DNA of 64,000 nt from Actinosynnema sp. ALI-1.44 (GCF_001984155.1 NZ_MTQO01000048.1:310001-374000); one strand, 5' to 3'. Positions 51,206 to 61,634 are shown, numbered from the stretch's first letter. The notes: generated by a model from the sequence alone, not told the origin. Numbers and translations: made by a program.

Positions 51206-53371
51206 TCAGTTCTTACCGTCCCGGTCGTCCTGGTCCGGCTGCGGCGGTGACGTCGCCGGACGCCAGCCGGGAGGGGCACCGTAGTGCGGCGGACCGCCCG
51301 GCCTGCCCTCCGGCGGCACGTACGGCCCCTGAGTCGACGGCAGCCCGTTGGGCAGGGAGCCGTTGTTGGCTTCCTTCGGCAGGTCCTTGGCACCACCGAC
51401 GGCACCGACCGGGGTCGGCTCCGGCTCCTCCTGGATCGGCGGCCACGGCTCGCCGCGCTCCATCGCCAGCTCGCCCTTGGTCTTGATCGGCGGCTTGTCG
51501 GACGGCACGCGCTCACCGAAGTCGTTGAACGCGGTGATCCGGGGCCGCTTCTCCACGCGGGAGAAGATCCGCTCGAGATCCCTGCGCTGCAAGGTCTCCT
51601 TGTCGAGCAGTTCGACCACGAGCTCGTCGAGCACGTCGCGGTAGGTGTTGAGCACCTCCCACGCCTCGGTGTGCGCCGCCTCGATGAGCTTGCGCACCTC
51701 CTCGTCGATGCCCTGCGCGACCTCGTGCGAGTAGTCCGGTGACGTGCCCATGGACCTGCCGAGGAACGGGTCCCCGTGGTCCGAGCCGTACTTCACGGCG
51801 CCGAGCTTGGCGCTCATGCCGTACTCGGTCACCATCGCCTTGGCGATCTTGGTGGCCTGCTCGATGTCGGACGAGGCGCCCGTGGTCGGCTCGTGGAAGA
51901 CCAGTTCCTCGGCCGAGCGGCCACCCAGCGCGAACACCAGGCGGGCGATCATCTCCGAACGGGTCATCAAGCCCTTGTCGTCCTCGGGCACGACCAACGC
52001 GTGCCCACCGGTACGACCACGCGGCAGGATCGTCAGCTTGTACACCGGCTCGAGGTCCGGCATCGCCCACGCGGCCAGCGCGTGCCCACCTTCGTGGTAG
52101 GCCGTGATCTTCTTCTCCTTCTCGGAGATGATCCGGCTCTTGCGGGCCGGACCGCCGATCACGCGGTCGACCGACTCCTCCAGCGCGGCGTTGTCGATCG
52201 ACGAGCCGTTCTGGCGGGCGGTGAGCAGCGCCGCCTCGTTGAGCACGTTCGCCAGGTCCGCGCCGGACATGCCGACCGTGCGCTTGGCGAGGCTGGCCAG
52301 TTCGACGTCCGCGGCCATCGGCTTGCCCTTGGCGTGCACCTCGAGGATCTTGCGGCGTCCCGTGAGGTCCGGTGCGGACACCGGGATCTGCCGGTCGAAC
52401 CGGCCGGGGCGCAGCAGCGCCGGGTCGAGGATGTCGGGCCGGTTGGTCGCCGCGATCAGGATGATCCCGCCGCGCGCGTCGAAGCCGTCCATCTCGACCA
52501 GCAGTTGGTTCAGTGTCTGCTCGCGTTCGTCGTGACCGCCGCCGAGGCCCGCGCCACGCTGGCGGCCCACCGCGTCGATCTCGTCGACGAAGATGATGCA
52601 CGGAGCGTTCTGCTTGGCCTGTTCGAACAGGTCACGGACACGCGAGGCGCCGACACCGACGAACATCTCGACGAAGTCGGAGCCGGAGATCGTGTAGAAC
52701 GGCACCCCGGCCTCACCGGCGACGGCCCTGGCCAGCAGGGTCTTGCCGGTCCCCGGCGGCCCGTAGAGCAGCACGCCCTTCGGGATCTTCGCGCCGAGTG
52801 CCTGGTAGCGGCCCGGGTTCTGCAGGAAGTCCTTGATCTCGTACAGCTCTTCCACGGCCTCGTCGACCCCGGCCACGTCGGCGAACGTGGTCTTCGGCAT
52901 GTCCTTCGACAGCTGCTTGGCCTTGGACTTGCCGAAGTTCATCACCCGGTTCCCGCCGCCCTGGACGTTGTTCATCATCCAGAGCAGGAGCAGGCCGAGC
53001 AGCACCAGGGGGATCGCGAACAACAGGATCTGGGTGAAGATCGAGTCCTGTGTGACCTTCGTCTCGAATTCCACGTTGTTCGTGCGCAGTACGTTGAACA
53101 CGTCGTCGCCGGCCTGCGCCGGGTACGAGGTGATCAGCTGCTTCTGGTTGTCCGCCTTCGACGCGTCCTTGAGGACCAGCTTGAGCTGTTGTTCCTTGTC
53201 CTCGAGTGTCGCCTTCTCCACGTTGCCGCTGTTGATCTGGGCGATCGCCTTGGTCGTGGAGACCTGGGTGAACCCGCGGTTGGAGTCGAAGATCGTGCTG
53301 AACGCGAGGTACAGCAGGACCACTGCCAGTATCCATAGCAGCGGGTTGCGGAGCAGTCGCTTGCGGTCCAT
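51206..53371 (-). CDS. ftsH: ATP-dependent zinc metalloprotease FtsH
   Basis: A 721-residue membrane-anchored AAA+ protease. Two N-terminal membrane helices (about 9-25 and 112-131) flank the extracytoplasmic domain. Walker A is G-P-P-G-T-G-K-T near residue 204. The second region of homology follows, and the zinc site is H-E-G-G-H. The last 80 residues are rich in Pro and Gly, a tail common in actinobacteria. First gene of the ftsH-fol-pan run on the minus strand. Confidence 0.97.
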   Translation of the reverse strand: MDRKRLLRNPLLWILAVVLLYLAFSTIFDSNRGFTQVSTTKAIAQINSGNVEKATLEDKEQQLKLVLKDASKADNQKQLITSYPAQAGDDVFNVLRTNNVEFETKVTQDSIFTQILLFAIPLVLLGLLLLWMMNNVQGGGNRVMNFGKSKAKQLSKDMPKTTFADVAGVDEAVEELYEIKDFLQNPGRYQALGAKIPKGVLLYGPPGTGKTLLARAVAGEAGVPFYTISGSDFVEMFVGVGASRVRDLFEQAKQNAPCIIFVDEIDAVGRQRGAGLGGGHDEREQTLNQLLVEMDGFDARGGIILIAATNRPDILDPALLRPGRFDRQIPVSAPDLTGRRKILEVHAKGKPMAADVELASLAKRTVGMSGADLANVLNEAALLTARQNGSSIDNAALEESVDRVIGGPARKSRIISEKEKKITAYHEGGHALAAWAMPDLEPVYKLTILPRGRTGGHALVVPEDDKGLMTRSEMIARLVFALGGRSAEELVFHEPTTGASSDIEQATKIAKAMVTEYGMSAKLGAVKYGSDHGDPFLGRSMGTSPDYSHEVAQGIDEEVRKLIEAAHTEAWEVLNTYRDVLDELVVELLDKETLQRRDLERIFSRVEKRPRITAFNDFGERVPSDKPPIKTKGELAMERGEPWPPIQEEPEPTPVGAVGGAKDLPKEANNGSLPNGLPSTQGPYVPPEGRPGGPPHYGAPPGWRPATSPPQPDQDDRDGKN

Positions 53372-53415
53372 TCACTTACGGCCGCCGGGCGGCCTCGACC
53401 CTCCCTGACTTGCAT

Positions 53416-53438
53416 TTCGGGTAGTGAGCCCCACTACC
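53416..53438. other. Hairpin in the region before ftsH
   Basis: CGGGTAGTG and CACTACCCG form a perfect 9-bp stem with loop AGCCC, 45 bases before the ftsH start. It could be a leader hairpin or a second terminator after hpt. Confidence 0.4.
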
Positions 53439-53583
53439 CGGCCGGCGGGGCAATCCGGTCCATCCAGCGTACCGCCCACTTCCAGCGCTTCACGCGCCAA
53501 GTGAACGAGCGTAGCCCGTTCTCCCGGCACGCGTGCGCCTGACAGTGCAGATAACGGCTGGATTCCCCTGTTCGGTTCCCGGC

Positions 53584-53607
53584 CATCCTGAGGGAGTCCT
53601 CAGGATG
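53584..53607 (-). terminator. Terminator overlapping the hpt stop
   Basis: A perfect 10-bp stem CATCCTGAGG with its complement and loop GAGT. The hpt stop codon (53600-53602) lies inside the stem. Confidence 0.65.
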
Positions 53608-54154
53608 AGTAGACGGCTGGTTCCAGCGTGCCGATGTACGGCAGGTCGCGGTAGCGCTCGGCGTAGTCGAGGCCGTAGCCGACGACGAACTCGTTGGGGA
53701 TCTCGAAGCCGATGTACTCGACCGGGACCTCGACCCGCACCGCTTCCGGCTTGCGCAGCAGCGTGCAGACGCGCAGCGTGGCCGGGCCACGCGAGGCCAG
53801 GTTCTTGAGCAGCCACGACAGCGTCAGGCCCGAGTCGATGATGTCCTCGACGATCAGCACGTCACGACCGGCGATGTCCCGGTCGAGGTCCTTGAGGATC
53901 CGCACCACGCCCGAGCTCGACGTGGTCGAGCCGTACGAGCTGACCGCCATGAACTCGAGTTGGACGGGTACTGGCAGCGCACGCGCCAGGTCTGTCATGA
54001 ACATCACCGCGCCCTTGAGCACACCGACGAGCACCAGATCCTGCCGCGCGCCGCCGGCCGGATAGTCCTCGGCTATCTGCTTGGCGAGTTCGGCGATCTT
54101 CTCGTTGATCTCTTGCTCGGTGATCAGCACGGAGGCGATGTCGCCGTCGTACAC
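53600..54154 (-). CDS. hpt: Hypoxanthine phosphoribosyltransferase
   Basis: A 184-residue purine-salvage enzyme converting hypoxanthine or guanine and PRPP to IMP or GMP. The PRPP loop [11 protein letters not shown] lies near residue 101. The catalytic-loop segment is S-S-Y-G-S-T-T, and the purine-stacking region reads V-E-Y-I-G-F-E-I-P. It is downstream of tilS with a 12-base gap, matching Rv3625c-Rv3624c. Confidence 0.96.
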   Translation of the reverse strand: MYDGDIASVLITEQEINEKIAELAKQIAEDYPAGGARQDLVLVGVLKGAVMFMTDLARALPVPVQLEFMAVSSYGSTTSSSGVVRILKDLDRDIAGRDVLIVEDIIDSGLTLSWLLKNLASRGPATLRVCTLLRKPEAVRVEVPVEYIGFEIPNEFVVGYGLDYAERYRDLPYIGTLEPAVYSS

Positions 54155-54166
54155 GCCGTCTCTCCC

Positions 54167-55102
54167 TCAACTTGATTTCCCTGCCGGCGGTTGCACGCAG
54201 AGCCTGCCATGGCGGCGGCACACCACAAAGCCACCGGGCAGCCAGACCCCACCCTGACCACGCCATTCACCCACCAGTGCGTCGACGGCGCGGAGGTGGC
54301 CGTCGGTGAGTTCCGGCACCCCGGCGTCCTTCAGCCAGCCGCGCAGCACCCGGCGGCGCAGCGCCGACGGGTGTGGCGACAGGCCGGTGACCAGCATGTT
54401 CTGGCTGTCCTGGCGAATTCTCGCCGCCATCGCGTCGAGCGCGTCGAGGTCCTCACGGAGTTGCTCGGCGGTCCGGGCGAGCGCTCCCGCGACGCCGCCC
54501 TGGAGCACCTCCTCCATGAGGGGGATCACGTCGTGCCTGAGCCGCACCCGGGTGAACGACGGGTCGCTGTTGTGCGGATCGGTCCACGGCTCGAGCCCCA
54601 GTTCCGCACACGCGGCGACCGTGACGGCTCTGCGGACCTTCAGCAGCGGACGGCCCCACGGCGGGTCGAACGCGCGCATACCGGCGATGGACCGCGGCCC
54701 GGAGCCCCGGCCGAGGCCCAGCAGGACCGTCTCGGCCTGGTCGTCCATGGTGTGGCCGAGCAGGACCAGACCATCATGGGCGTTGCGGAGCGCCTGGTAG
54801 CGCGCCCGTCGGGCCGCCGCCTCCATGCCGCCAGGGCCGGTCACCTCGACCCGCAGGACGCGGGCGTCGACACCGACGGTCTTGAGCTGGGCCGCGGCCT
54901 CGTCGGCCACGTCGGCCGAGCCGTGCTGCAGGCCGTGGTCCACGATCAAGCCGGTGACCTCGGTCAACGTCGCCGTCGCCGCAGCGAGCGCGAGCGAGTC
55001 CGCGCCGCCGGACACCGCGACCGCGACCGGTCCGTGCGAGGTTGTGCTCAGCAGATCCTTGACGGCCTTGCGGACGGTCAGGGTCGCACTCGGCGCAGCC
55101 AT
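54167..55102 (-). CDS. tilS: tRNA(Ile)-lysidine synthase
   Basis: A 311-residue PP-loop ATPase that attaches lysine to the wobble C of tRNA-Ile so that it reads AUA. The PP motif S-G-G-A-D-S is near residue 32, G-H-T-M-D-D-Q-A-E-T near residue 116, and R-x-R-L-R-H-D-V-I-P-L follows. It is short, lacking the far C-terminal domains of the E. coli enzyme, as is usual in actinobacteria. The ATG at 55102 lies inside the end of the protease gene (25-base overlap). Confidence 0.95.
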   Translation of the reverse strand: MAAPSATLTVRKAVKDLLSTTSHGPVAVAVSGGADSLALAAATATLTEVTGLIVDHGLQHGSADVADEAAAQLKTVGVDARVLRVEVTGPGGMEAAARRARYQALRNAHDGLVLLGHTMDDQAETVLLGLGRGSGPRSIAGMRAFDPPWGRPLLKVRRAVTVAACAELGLEPWTDPHNSDPSFTRVRLRHDVIPLMEEVLQGGVAGALARTAEQLREDLDALDAMAARIRQDSQNMLVTGLSPHPSALRRRVLRGWLKDAGVPELTDGHLRAVDALVGEWRGQGGVWLPGGFVVCRRHGRLCVQPPAGKSS

Positions 55103-56139
55103 GCGTCCGGGTCCGAGATCTCCGAGCGGCGCGGCAGGGTGTCGGCGGAGGTCCACACGGCGTTGAACCCGGCCATCCCGGCCTCGCCGACGACGTGCCT
55201 GGTGAACGCGGCACCCGCGGCGTACTGCTTGACCTTGGCGTCCACGCCGAGCAGCGTGCGCAGCACCCGGTCCAGCAGACCGCCGCCGCGGCGGCGTTCG
55301 GTGAACCGGCCGCGGATGACGTCCACCGTCGGCACGACCGACGGGCCGACCGCGTCCATCACGTAATCCGCGTGCCCTTCCAGCAGTGTGGACAGGGCGA
55401 TCAGCCGGTCGAACACCTCGCGCTGTTCGGCGGACTGCAGCAGCTCCATCAACGTCACCGGGTCGGACGAGGCGTCCGGGTCGAGCGAGCGGCGCCGGGC
55501 CTCCTTGATGACGTCGGGGAACCGGTTGAGCGCGCTGGCCGCGCTGTCGTCCATTCCGGACAGGAACTTCTTGACCTGGCCCGCGAAGTAGTCCTTGAGC
55601 CACGGCACGGCGGTGAACTGCAGCCGGTGCGTGCACTCGTGCAGGCAGACCCACATCCGGAAGTCACCGGCTGGCACGTCGAGCGCGCGCTGCGCGCCGA
55701 TGATGTTGGGCGCGACGAGGAGCAGGCGACCGTCGTTGAACGGGTCGTACTGGCCGAGCACGCGTGCGCCGAGGAAGGCGAGCACCATTCCCGCCTGGAC
55801 ACCGGCACTGCCCGCCATCACGGCGCCGACCGGGCCCGCGTAGGCGCGGGGCAACGCGCCGTCCGTCAGGACTTCGAGGCCCTCGGCCGCGGCCCTGATC
55901 CAGCCGGGGCGGTCGACCACTTCGCCGGGCGGCAACGGCAGGCCGTGGCCGAGGCCCGTGAGGTCACGGACGTGCCCTTCGGCGACGTCGGTGGCGTTCC
56001 GCAGATCCCTGACCGCCGCCTCGGCCTCCGCCATCGGTACGTCGGGTCCGCGCCGGACCAGGCGCTGCCCGGTCGAAATGGCCAGTGACCAGTCGACCGG
56101 CGAACCCGTCCCTCGCCTGAACTCAGTCGCCGCTTCCAC
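55078..56139 (-). CDS. Zinc-dependent metalloprotease, DUF2342 family (Rv3626c-like)
   Basis: A 353-residue predicted metallopeptidase found across actinobacteria beside tilS. The H-E-C-T-H-R-L-Q-F motif near residue 170 is an H-E-x-x-H zinc site. The third ligand is probably in L-L-E-G-H-A-D-Y. No signal peptide is seen, so a cytoplasmic location is likely. Substrate and role are unknown. Synteny with Rv3626c is exact (tilS below, carboxypeptidase above). Confidence 0.85.
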   Translation of the reverse strand: MEAATEFRRGTGSPVDWSLAISTGQRLVRRGPDVPMAEAEAAVRDLRNATDVAEGHVRDLTGLGHGLPLPPGEVVDRPGWIRAAAEGLEVLTDGALPRAYAGPVGAVMAGSAGVQAGMVLAFLGARVLGQYDPFNDGRLLLVAPNIIGAQRALDVPAGDFRMWVCLHECTHRLQFTAVPWLKDYFAGQVKKFLSGMDDSAASALNRFPDVIKEARRRSLDPDASSDPVTLMELLQSAEQREVFDRLIALSTLLEGHADYVMDAVGPSVVPTVDVIRGRFTERRRGGGLLDRVLRTLLGVDAKVKQYAAGAAFTRHVVGEAGMAGFNAVWTSADTLPRRSEISDPDAWLRRVRP

Positions 56140-56187
56140 AACCCCGACGCTACCTGAGCCTTTACGCTCTGTGTGATTGCGCGCTCA

Positions 56188-59100
56188 TTATTTGCAGCCG
56201 CACGTGCGCAGTGCCGCGGCGACGGCGTCGAGCGCGGGCCGGGCCTGGATCGTGTCGCTGCCGTTGGTCATCAGCGCGAACACCAGGAGCCTGCCGTCCT
56301 TGTCGAGCACCACGCCGGCGAGCGAGTTGATCCCGGCGAGCGGCAGCGTGCCCGTCTTGGCCCGGACCCAGCCACGGCCGCCCGCGGCGGCCTGCCCGAC
56401 GGCGAACCGGCCTTCCAGCGTGCCGCTGCCACCGGCGACCGGCAGACCGCCGAGCATCGGACGCAGCTTGGCGGACTTCTCGTCCTTGCCGTCGCCCGCG
56501 GCGGTCGCGAGGACCTTGGCCAGCAGCAGCGACGGGGTCTTGTTGCTCGTCGACATGCCGCTGCCGTCGAACAGTTCGGCGCCTGTGACGTCGAAACCGT
56601 TCTCGGCCAACACCTTCAGCGTGGCCTTGTGGACACCCTGGAACGACGGCTCCTCCCCGGCGGCGATCGCGACCTCGCGGGCGACGACGTCGGCGAGGAC
56701 GTTGTCGGAAGCTTGCAGGAACTGGTCGACGAGCTCGGTCAGCGGCGCGGACCGGACCTCACCCAGCACCTGGGCGTCGGCGGGCGCCTTGACCTCGGGG
56801 CTGGCCGCCACACTCGCGCCGATGCGCTTGGCGAACTCGGCTGCGACCGTGCGCGGCGGGTTGGTGCTACGCGGGCTCTTGTCCTTGGTCGGGTCCTGGC
56901 GCGCACCGTCCATCATCAGCGGCGTGATCGGCGAGATGTACCCCTCGGCGACGTCACCGGGAAGGACACCGGGGGCGAGGTTGTCGGTGGTGTAGCGGGT
57001 GCGGTCGACGAAAACCTGGCTGACCGGCCCCTTGGCCTTCACCTGGGCGACGAGGTCGTCGAGCCGCGGCGAGCCGGGGAACACGGAGTTCTTGCCCGCG
57101 GGCAAGGAGTTCAGCGTGCCGTCCCCACCGCCGACGATGATGACGCTGCCGGGCTGCGGGCCGGCGACGACCTTGGTGCTGAACTGCTGGCCGTGCGGCA
57201 GCTTGAGCAACGCGGCGGCCGCGGTGAGCAGCTTCGTGGTGGAAGCGGGCGTGAGCGGGGTGTTGGACGCCTTGTCCCACAGAACATCCCCGGTTGCCGG
57301 GTCGATGACGGTACCCGTCAGCGTGCCCAACGCGGCATTGCCCGCCGGACCGGCCAGCACACCCTGCACGCCTTGCTTGGTCGGCGTGGGCGCGCCGCCG
57401 TCCGCGCCCTTGATGCTGGGGGTGAAAGCAACGGGCGCAGGTGGCGGAGCCACAGCGGTATCGGCATCGGACCCACCGAGCCCGAGCTTCTCCCTGACGC
57501 CGGGAACGAAGAAGACGACCCCGGCCCCGACCGCGATCACCAGGACAAGAGCGGCGAGGACGAACAAGCCCTTGCGTGGCCTCCTGCCCTTGGGAGTGTC
57601 GTCATCGGACGGTGGCTCGGGCGGGTCGTCCTCGAATCCCAGGGGAAACGGCGGCTCGGTCTCTTCGGCAGGTGGCCGCACGGGTTCGGTGCGGACGGTC
57701 GCCTCGCTCTGCCCCCGGTCCACGGGCGGACGCACGGGTTCACCACTCGGCCGCTGCGGCGCACCGGGTCTGGCACCTGGCGGACGCATGGGCTCGCTGC
57801 GAGTCGGAGCGGCGAACGGCCCTTCCCCCGAGGTCTCCAGGCCCATCGGCGCACCGGCACGGGGCCGCTGCGGAGGCCGCATGGGTTCACTGCGCGTGGG
57901 ATTGGCGAAGGCGCCTTCACCCGGCTCCTGCCGCTGAGGCGGACGCATCGGCTCGCTCCGGGTCGGAGCGGCGAACGGCCCCTCCCCGGACGTCTCCAAG
58001 CCCATCGGCGCACCAGCCCGGGGCCGCATCGGCTCACGGCGCGTCGACTGGTCGAACACACCCTCACCCGACGACTCGAGGCCCATGGCCGCACCTCCCC
58101 TGGGCAGCTGAGGAGGCCGTGTCGGCTCGTTGCGCGTAGGGGCGAAAAGGGAGTTTTCGTCTGGTTCGGGCTCCTTCGCGGCCTTCTCCGAGCCGCCACT
58201 CACCTCACGCCGCGATGGCGGCGGCTGCACCGGCAAGCTGCGCATCGTCGCCTCAGCCGAGCCATCGCCGTCGGCAGAACCCTCCGGCTCACCACCGCCG
58301 CCCTGTTCCTGCGGCCGGACCGGCTCAGTGCGGGCCGCGGTGGAGAACCGGCCGTCCCCCGGCGGCTCCGCACCGCTTGGCGCAGTGGAACTGGGCCACG
58401 CCGCAGCCGGAACCTGATCGGATCGACCGGATTCGGCAGCCCGCGACGGCTGGGCAGGTTCACCGCGTTCCGTCGATTCCGCCGCGTTCTCCCCGGGCGA
58501 CCGCGGTCCACTCGGCTCTTCGGCCTCGGGCCAATCGGCGCGCTGACTCTGCGACGCCTTCACAGGCCCGCTGCGAACCGTCGCCTCAGCCGCGCTCTCT
58601 TCGGAGCTGGAAGGGCGCTGGTCGTCACCGTTGTCCCGGCTGTCGTCAGCGCCCTGGTGCTGTGGCGCTTCCGCCGAGTCACGAGCGGCCACCGTGAACA
58701 GCGACTCGGTCGCCGATTCGACGGGAGCGGGCTCGACAGGGTTGGGCTCGGCAGGGGCGGGCTCGACAGGGGCGGGCTCGCTCTTCTCCTCCGGCTCGTC
58801 CAGGCCTTCGGTAGCCGACTTGCCGGGTTCGTCCGTGTCGGGCGCAGGAGGTTGGGGCTGTCCCCGCTCCTCGTCTTCCGGCGGCTTCACCGGCTCGGTG
58901 CGCGCCGTCGCTTCGGCGGGCTGCGGGGTGAACAGGGACGGCACACTCACCGTTTTTTCACCTGAACCGGTGACGGGCTGGCGCTTGTCCACCGGGGGTG
59001 CCGTAACCGGTTCCGGCTTCCTCGGCGCCTTCTTGGGGTCCCGCGGTTCGATGCGGACCGGGGCGGCGCGGGGTGGTTCGTCGGGCGAGTCGGGTGATTC

Positions 59101-59316
59101 GAACCACGTTGAGGCGCCCGCGGGCGGGTCGCTCTTGAGCTGCGCGGGGCGGGGAGGCTGTCCCGGTTCGATGCGCATGGGCAGCGCGCGCGGTAGTTCC
59201 CGCGGGGTCCCCCGCTGCTGCGACGGCGCGGGTTTATCCGGGTCTACCTGCGGAAAACCGGGCGTCGGCCGATCGTCGTCCGCCGTCGGCCATGCCGGGT
59301 CGTCCTGGTCTGGCAC
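56188..59316 (-). CDS. dacB: D-alanyl-D-alanine carboxypeptidase/endopeptidase (PBP4/DacB) with giant repetitive N-terminus
   Basis: A 1,042-residue class C penicillin-binding protein acting on peptidoglycan stem peptides outside the cell. The catalytic half has S-T-T-K in P-A-S-T-T-K-L-L (about residue 692), D-G-S-G-M-S-T-S-N (about 914) and K-T-G-T-L-P (about 985). A single membrane helix at about 583-607 anchors it. Before the helix lie about 580 cytoplasmic residues rich in Pro, Glu and Ser, with at least eleven copies of a motif close to T-x-R-x-E-P-(V/M)-R-P-P. The mycobacterial counterpart Rv3627c has about 460 residues in all. The GTG at 59316 follows GGGGAG by 8 bases; the frame is open a little further. 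Confidence 0.9.
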   Translation of the reverse strand: MPDQDDPAWPTADDDRPTPGFPQVDPDKPAPSQQRGTPRELPRALPMRIEPGQPPRPAQLKSDPPAGASTWFESPDSPDEPPRAAPVRIEPRDPKKAPRKPEPVTAPPVDKRQPVTGSGEKTVSVPSLFTPQPAEATARTEPVKPPEDEERGQPQPPAPDTDEPGKSATEGLDEPEEKSEPAPVEPAPAEPNPVEPAPVESATESLFTVAARDSAEAPQHQGADDSRDNGDDQRPSSSEESAAEATVRSGPVKASQSQRADWPEAEEPSGPRSPGENAAESTERGEPAQPSRAAESGRSDQVPAAAWPSSTAPSGAEPPGDGRFSTAARTEPVRPQEQGGGGEPEGSADGDGSAEATMRSLPVQPPPSRREVSGGSEKAAKEPEPDENSLFAPTRNEPTRPPQLPRGGAAMGLESSGEGVFDQSTRREPMRPRAGAPMGLETSGEGPFAAPTRSEPMRPPQRQEPGEGAFANPTRSEPMRPPQRPRAGAPMGLETSGEGPFAAPTRSEPMRPPGARPGAPQRPSGEPVRPPVDRGQSEATVRTEPVRPPAEETEPPFPLGFEDDPPEPPSDDDTPKGRRPRKGLFVLAALVLVIAVGAGVVFFVPGVREKLGLGGSDADTAVAPPPAPVAFTPSIKGADGGAPTPTKQGVQGVLAGPAGNAALGTLTGTVIDPATGDVLWDKASNTPLTPASTTKLLTAAAALLKLPHGQQFSTKVVAGPQPGSVIIVGGGDGTLNSLPAGKNSVFPGSPRLDDLVAQVKAKGPVSQVFVDRTRYTTDNLAPGVLPGDVAEGYISPITPLMMDGARQDPTKDKSPRSTNPPRTVAAEFAKRIGASVAASPEVKAPADAQVLGEVRSAPLTELVDQFLQASDNVLADVVAREVAIAAGEEPSFQGVHKATLKVLAENGFDVTGAELFDGSGMSTSNKTPSLLLAKVLATAAGDGKDEKSAKLRPMLGGLPVAGGSGTLEGRFAVGQAAAGGRGWVRAKTGTLPLAGINSLAGVVLDKDGRLLVFALMTNGSDTIQARPALDAVAAALRTCGCK
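57700..58140 (-). repeat. Degenerate tandem repeats in the dacB cytoplasmic region
   Basis: The densest part of the repeat region. The stretch A-P-M-G-L-E-(T/S)-S-G-E-G-x-F followed by T-R-(S/R)-E-P-M-R-P recurs three to four times with very similar DNA. Further degenerate copies spread up to about 59000. The reading frame is kept throughout. Confidence 0.75.
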
Positions 59317-59435
59317 TGGTGTTCTCCCCTGTCCAACATCACATCGGTGACCGACCGCCGTGATGCCGGCCGAGCGCGAGTCGTAGTCCAGACTAGTAGC
59401 GAGCACCGACCAAAGATGATGAGCGAGGAACAGGC

Positions 59436-59939
59436 GTGGAGTTCGACGTCACGATCGAGATCCCCAAGGGCGTACGCAACAAGTACGAGATGGACCACGA
59501 GACGGGGCGGATCCGGTTGGACCGGACTCTGTTCACCGCCACCCAGTACCCGGCTGACTACGGGTTCGTCGACAACACGCTCGGCGAGGACGGCGACCCG
59601 TTGGACGCGCTCGTACTCGTGCAGGAACCGACGTTCCCCGGCTGCCTGATCCGCAGCCGCGCGATCGGCATGTTCCGCATGACCGACGAGAAGGGCGGCG
59701 ACGACAAGGTCCTCTGCGTGCCCGCGGACGACCCGCGTTCGGAGCACCTGCGCGACATCCACCACTTGAACGAGTTCTACCGGCTGGAGATCCAGCACTT
59801 CTTCGAGGTCTACAAGGACCTCGAGCCCGGCAAGAGCGTCGAGGGCGCGACCTGGGTCGGCCGGACCGAGGCCGAGGCCGAGATCAAGCGCTCGTACGAC
59901 CGGCTCAAGGTCGAGCACCCCGAGCACACCGAGCACTGA
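59436..59939 (+). CDS. ppa: Inorganic pyrophosphatase, family I
   Basis: A 167-residue soluble enzyme hydrolysing pyrophosphate to drive biosynthesis. The signature [11 protein letters not shown] carries the metal-binding aspartates. It also has I-P-K-G-x-R-N-K-Y-E near the start and Y-P-A-D-Y-G-F. GTG start with an AGGA-type site upstream. It is divergent from dacB, as Rv3628 is from Rv3627c. Confidence 0.97.
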   Translation: MEFDVTIEIPKGVRNKYEMDHETGRIRLDRTLFTATQYPADYGFVDNTLGEDGDPLDALVLVQEPTFPGCLIRSRAIGMFRMTDEKGGDDKVLCVPADDPRSEHLRDIHHLNEFYRLEIQHFFEVYKDLEPGKSVEGATWVGRTEAEAEIKRSYDRLKVEHPEHTEH

Positions 59940-59952
59940 CAGGACCACGAGC

Positions 59953-59984
59953 GAGGGCCCTGCTCCGCAAGGAGCAGGGCCCTC
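59953..59984 (+). terminator. Terminator of ppa
   Basis: A perfect 14-bp stem GAGGGCCCTGCTCC with its complement and loop GCAA, followed by TGTTCT. Confidence 0.85.
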
Positions 59985-60014
59985 TGTTCTCCGTGGTGGG
60001 AAAACCCCAGAACG

Positions 60015-61634
60015 TCAGTGCATCGCGGCGACAGGTGCCGCCTCGTCGTTCTCGGCGACCCGCTGCAGACCCGACTTGTTCGACAGCGGCACCTCCTTGA
60101 GGAACCAGATCAGCGCGAACGCGACGAGCACGACGATCCCGCCGACCATGAACACAGTGTCCAACGAACTGGCGAATCCGTCGAGCACCGGCCTGGCGTC
60201 ACGCGGCGGCAGCGCGTTGATGAACTCCGTGTTGTTCAGGTCGATGCCACCGGCACCCGCGGGCATCGCGGGCAGGCCCGCAGCGGCGCGCGCCGCCGAG
60301 ATGCGGTCGGCCACGATGCCGAACAGGATCGACAGGAACACCGCGGTACCGACCGTGCCACCGATGGACCGGAAGAACGTCGCCGACGAGGTGGCCACAC
60401 CCATGTCCTTCGCGGGCGCGTCCGCCTGGATCGCCAGCAGCAGGCTCTGCATGCACAGGCCGAGGCCGATCCCGGCGAGCAACATGATCAGCATGGTCTG
60501 CCACAGCGCGGTGTCCGTCCCGATCTGGGCGAACAGGAACAGCGCGCCCGCCGTCGCGCCGAGGCCGACGATCGGGAAGACCCGGTAGCGCCCGGTCTTC
60601 GAGGTGATCCGGCCGCTGCCCATCGCCGCGACGAGGATGCCGAACGTCATCGGCAGCGTCATCAGCCCGGACTCGGTCGGCGTCGCGCCCTTGACGATCT
60701 GCAGGTACAGCGGCAGCGACATCATCATGCCGAACATGCCGATGCCCATGATGAAGTTGATGACGTTGGTCAGCGCGAACACCGGCCGCTTGAACAGCCG
60801 CATCGGCAGCAGCGCCGCGTCACCCATCCACCGCTCGACGAACACGAACGCCACGAGGCCGATCACACCGGTCGCGTACATGGCGATCGACGCACCGGAG
60901 CCCCAGCCCCATTCGCGGCCCTGCTCGGCCACGATCAGCAACGGCACCAGGCCGATGGTGAGCGTGCCCGCGCCCCAGAAGTCGATGCGCTGCGGCACCT
61001 TGGTGTGCGGCACGTTCAGCACGCGGCTGACCACGACGAGTGCGACCAGCGCGATCGGCACGTTGATCAGGAACACCCAGCGCCAGCCGGTGATGCCGAG
61101 GAACGTGTCGAAGCCGGCGAACATGCCGCCGACCAGCGGACCGGCCACACTGGACAGTCCCCAGATGCCCATGAAGTAACCGGTGTAGCGGCTGCGCTCG
61201 AGCGGTGACGTGATGTCGGCGATGATCGCCAGCGCGAGCGACATCAGGCCACCGGCACCGAGGCCCTGCACCGCGCGGAACGCGGCCAGTTCGTACATCG
61301 AGGTCGCGATGCCCGAGAGCAACGAGCCGGCCAGGAAGAACGTGATCGCGGTCAGGTACATCGGCTTGCGGCCGAAGATGTCCGAGAGCTTGCCGTACAG
61401 CGGCGTCGAGATCGTCGCCGTGATCAGGTAGGCGGTGGTCGCCCACGCCTGGATGGTCTGACCGTGCAACTGGTCAGCGATGGTCTTCATGGCCGAGGCC
61501 ATGATGGTCTGGTCGAGCGCCGCCAGGAACATGCCGAGCATCAGCCCGGACAGGATCGTCAAGATCTGGCGGTGGCTCAGCGCGCCGGACCGCGGTGCGG
61601 CTTCCCCAGCGGCGGCTGTCGCCTGGTCGGACAT
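60015..61634 (-). CDS. MFS drug:H+ antiporter, DHA2 (14-helix) family
   Basis: A 539-residue exporter with fourteen predicted membrane segments. Motif A is G-K-L-S-D-I-F-G-R-K-P after the second helix. D-Q-T-I-M in the first helix is typical of EmrB/QacA-like pumps. The ATG at 61634 overlaps the stop of the MarR gene by one base (TGATG), so regulator and pump are one operon. Substrates are unknown; hydrophobic drugs or a self-made metabolite are likely. Confidence 0.92.
   Translation of the reverse strand: MSDQATAAAGEAAPRSGALSHRQILTILSGLMLGMFLAALDQTIMASAMKTIADQLHGQTIQAWATTAYLITATISTPLYGKLSDIFGRKPMYLTAITFFLAGSLLSGIATSMYELAAFRAVQGLGAGGLMSLALAIIADITSPLERSRYTGYFMGIWGLSSVAGPLVGGMFAGFDTFLGITGWRWVFLINVPIALVALVVVSRVLNVPHTKVPQRIDFWGAGTLTIGLVPLLIVAEQGREWGWGSGASIAMYATGVIGLVAFVFVERWMGDAALLPMRLFKRPVFALTNVINFIMGIGMFGMMMSLPLYLQIVKGATPTESGLMTLPMTFGILVAAMGSGRITSKTGRYRVFPIVGLGATAGALFLFAQIGTDTALWQTMLIMLLAGIGLGLCMQSLLLAIQADAPAKDMGVATSSATFFRSIGGTVGTAVFLSILFGIVADRISAARAAAGLPAMPAGAGGIDLNNTEFINALPPRDARPVLDGFASSLDTVFMVGGIVVLVAFALIWFLKEVPLSNKSGLQRVAENDEAAPVAAMH

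Noticed and set aside
56173-58965. Plus-strand open frame of 930 codons opposite dacB
   Set aside because: Antisense shadow of the repetitive dacB region; its own apparent repeats simply mirror the dacB repeats.
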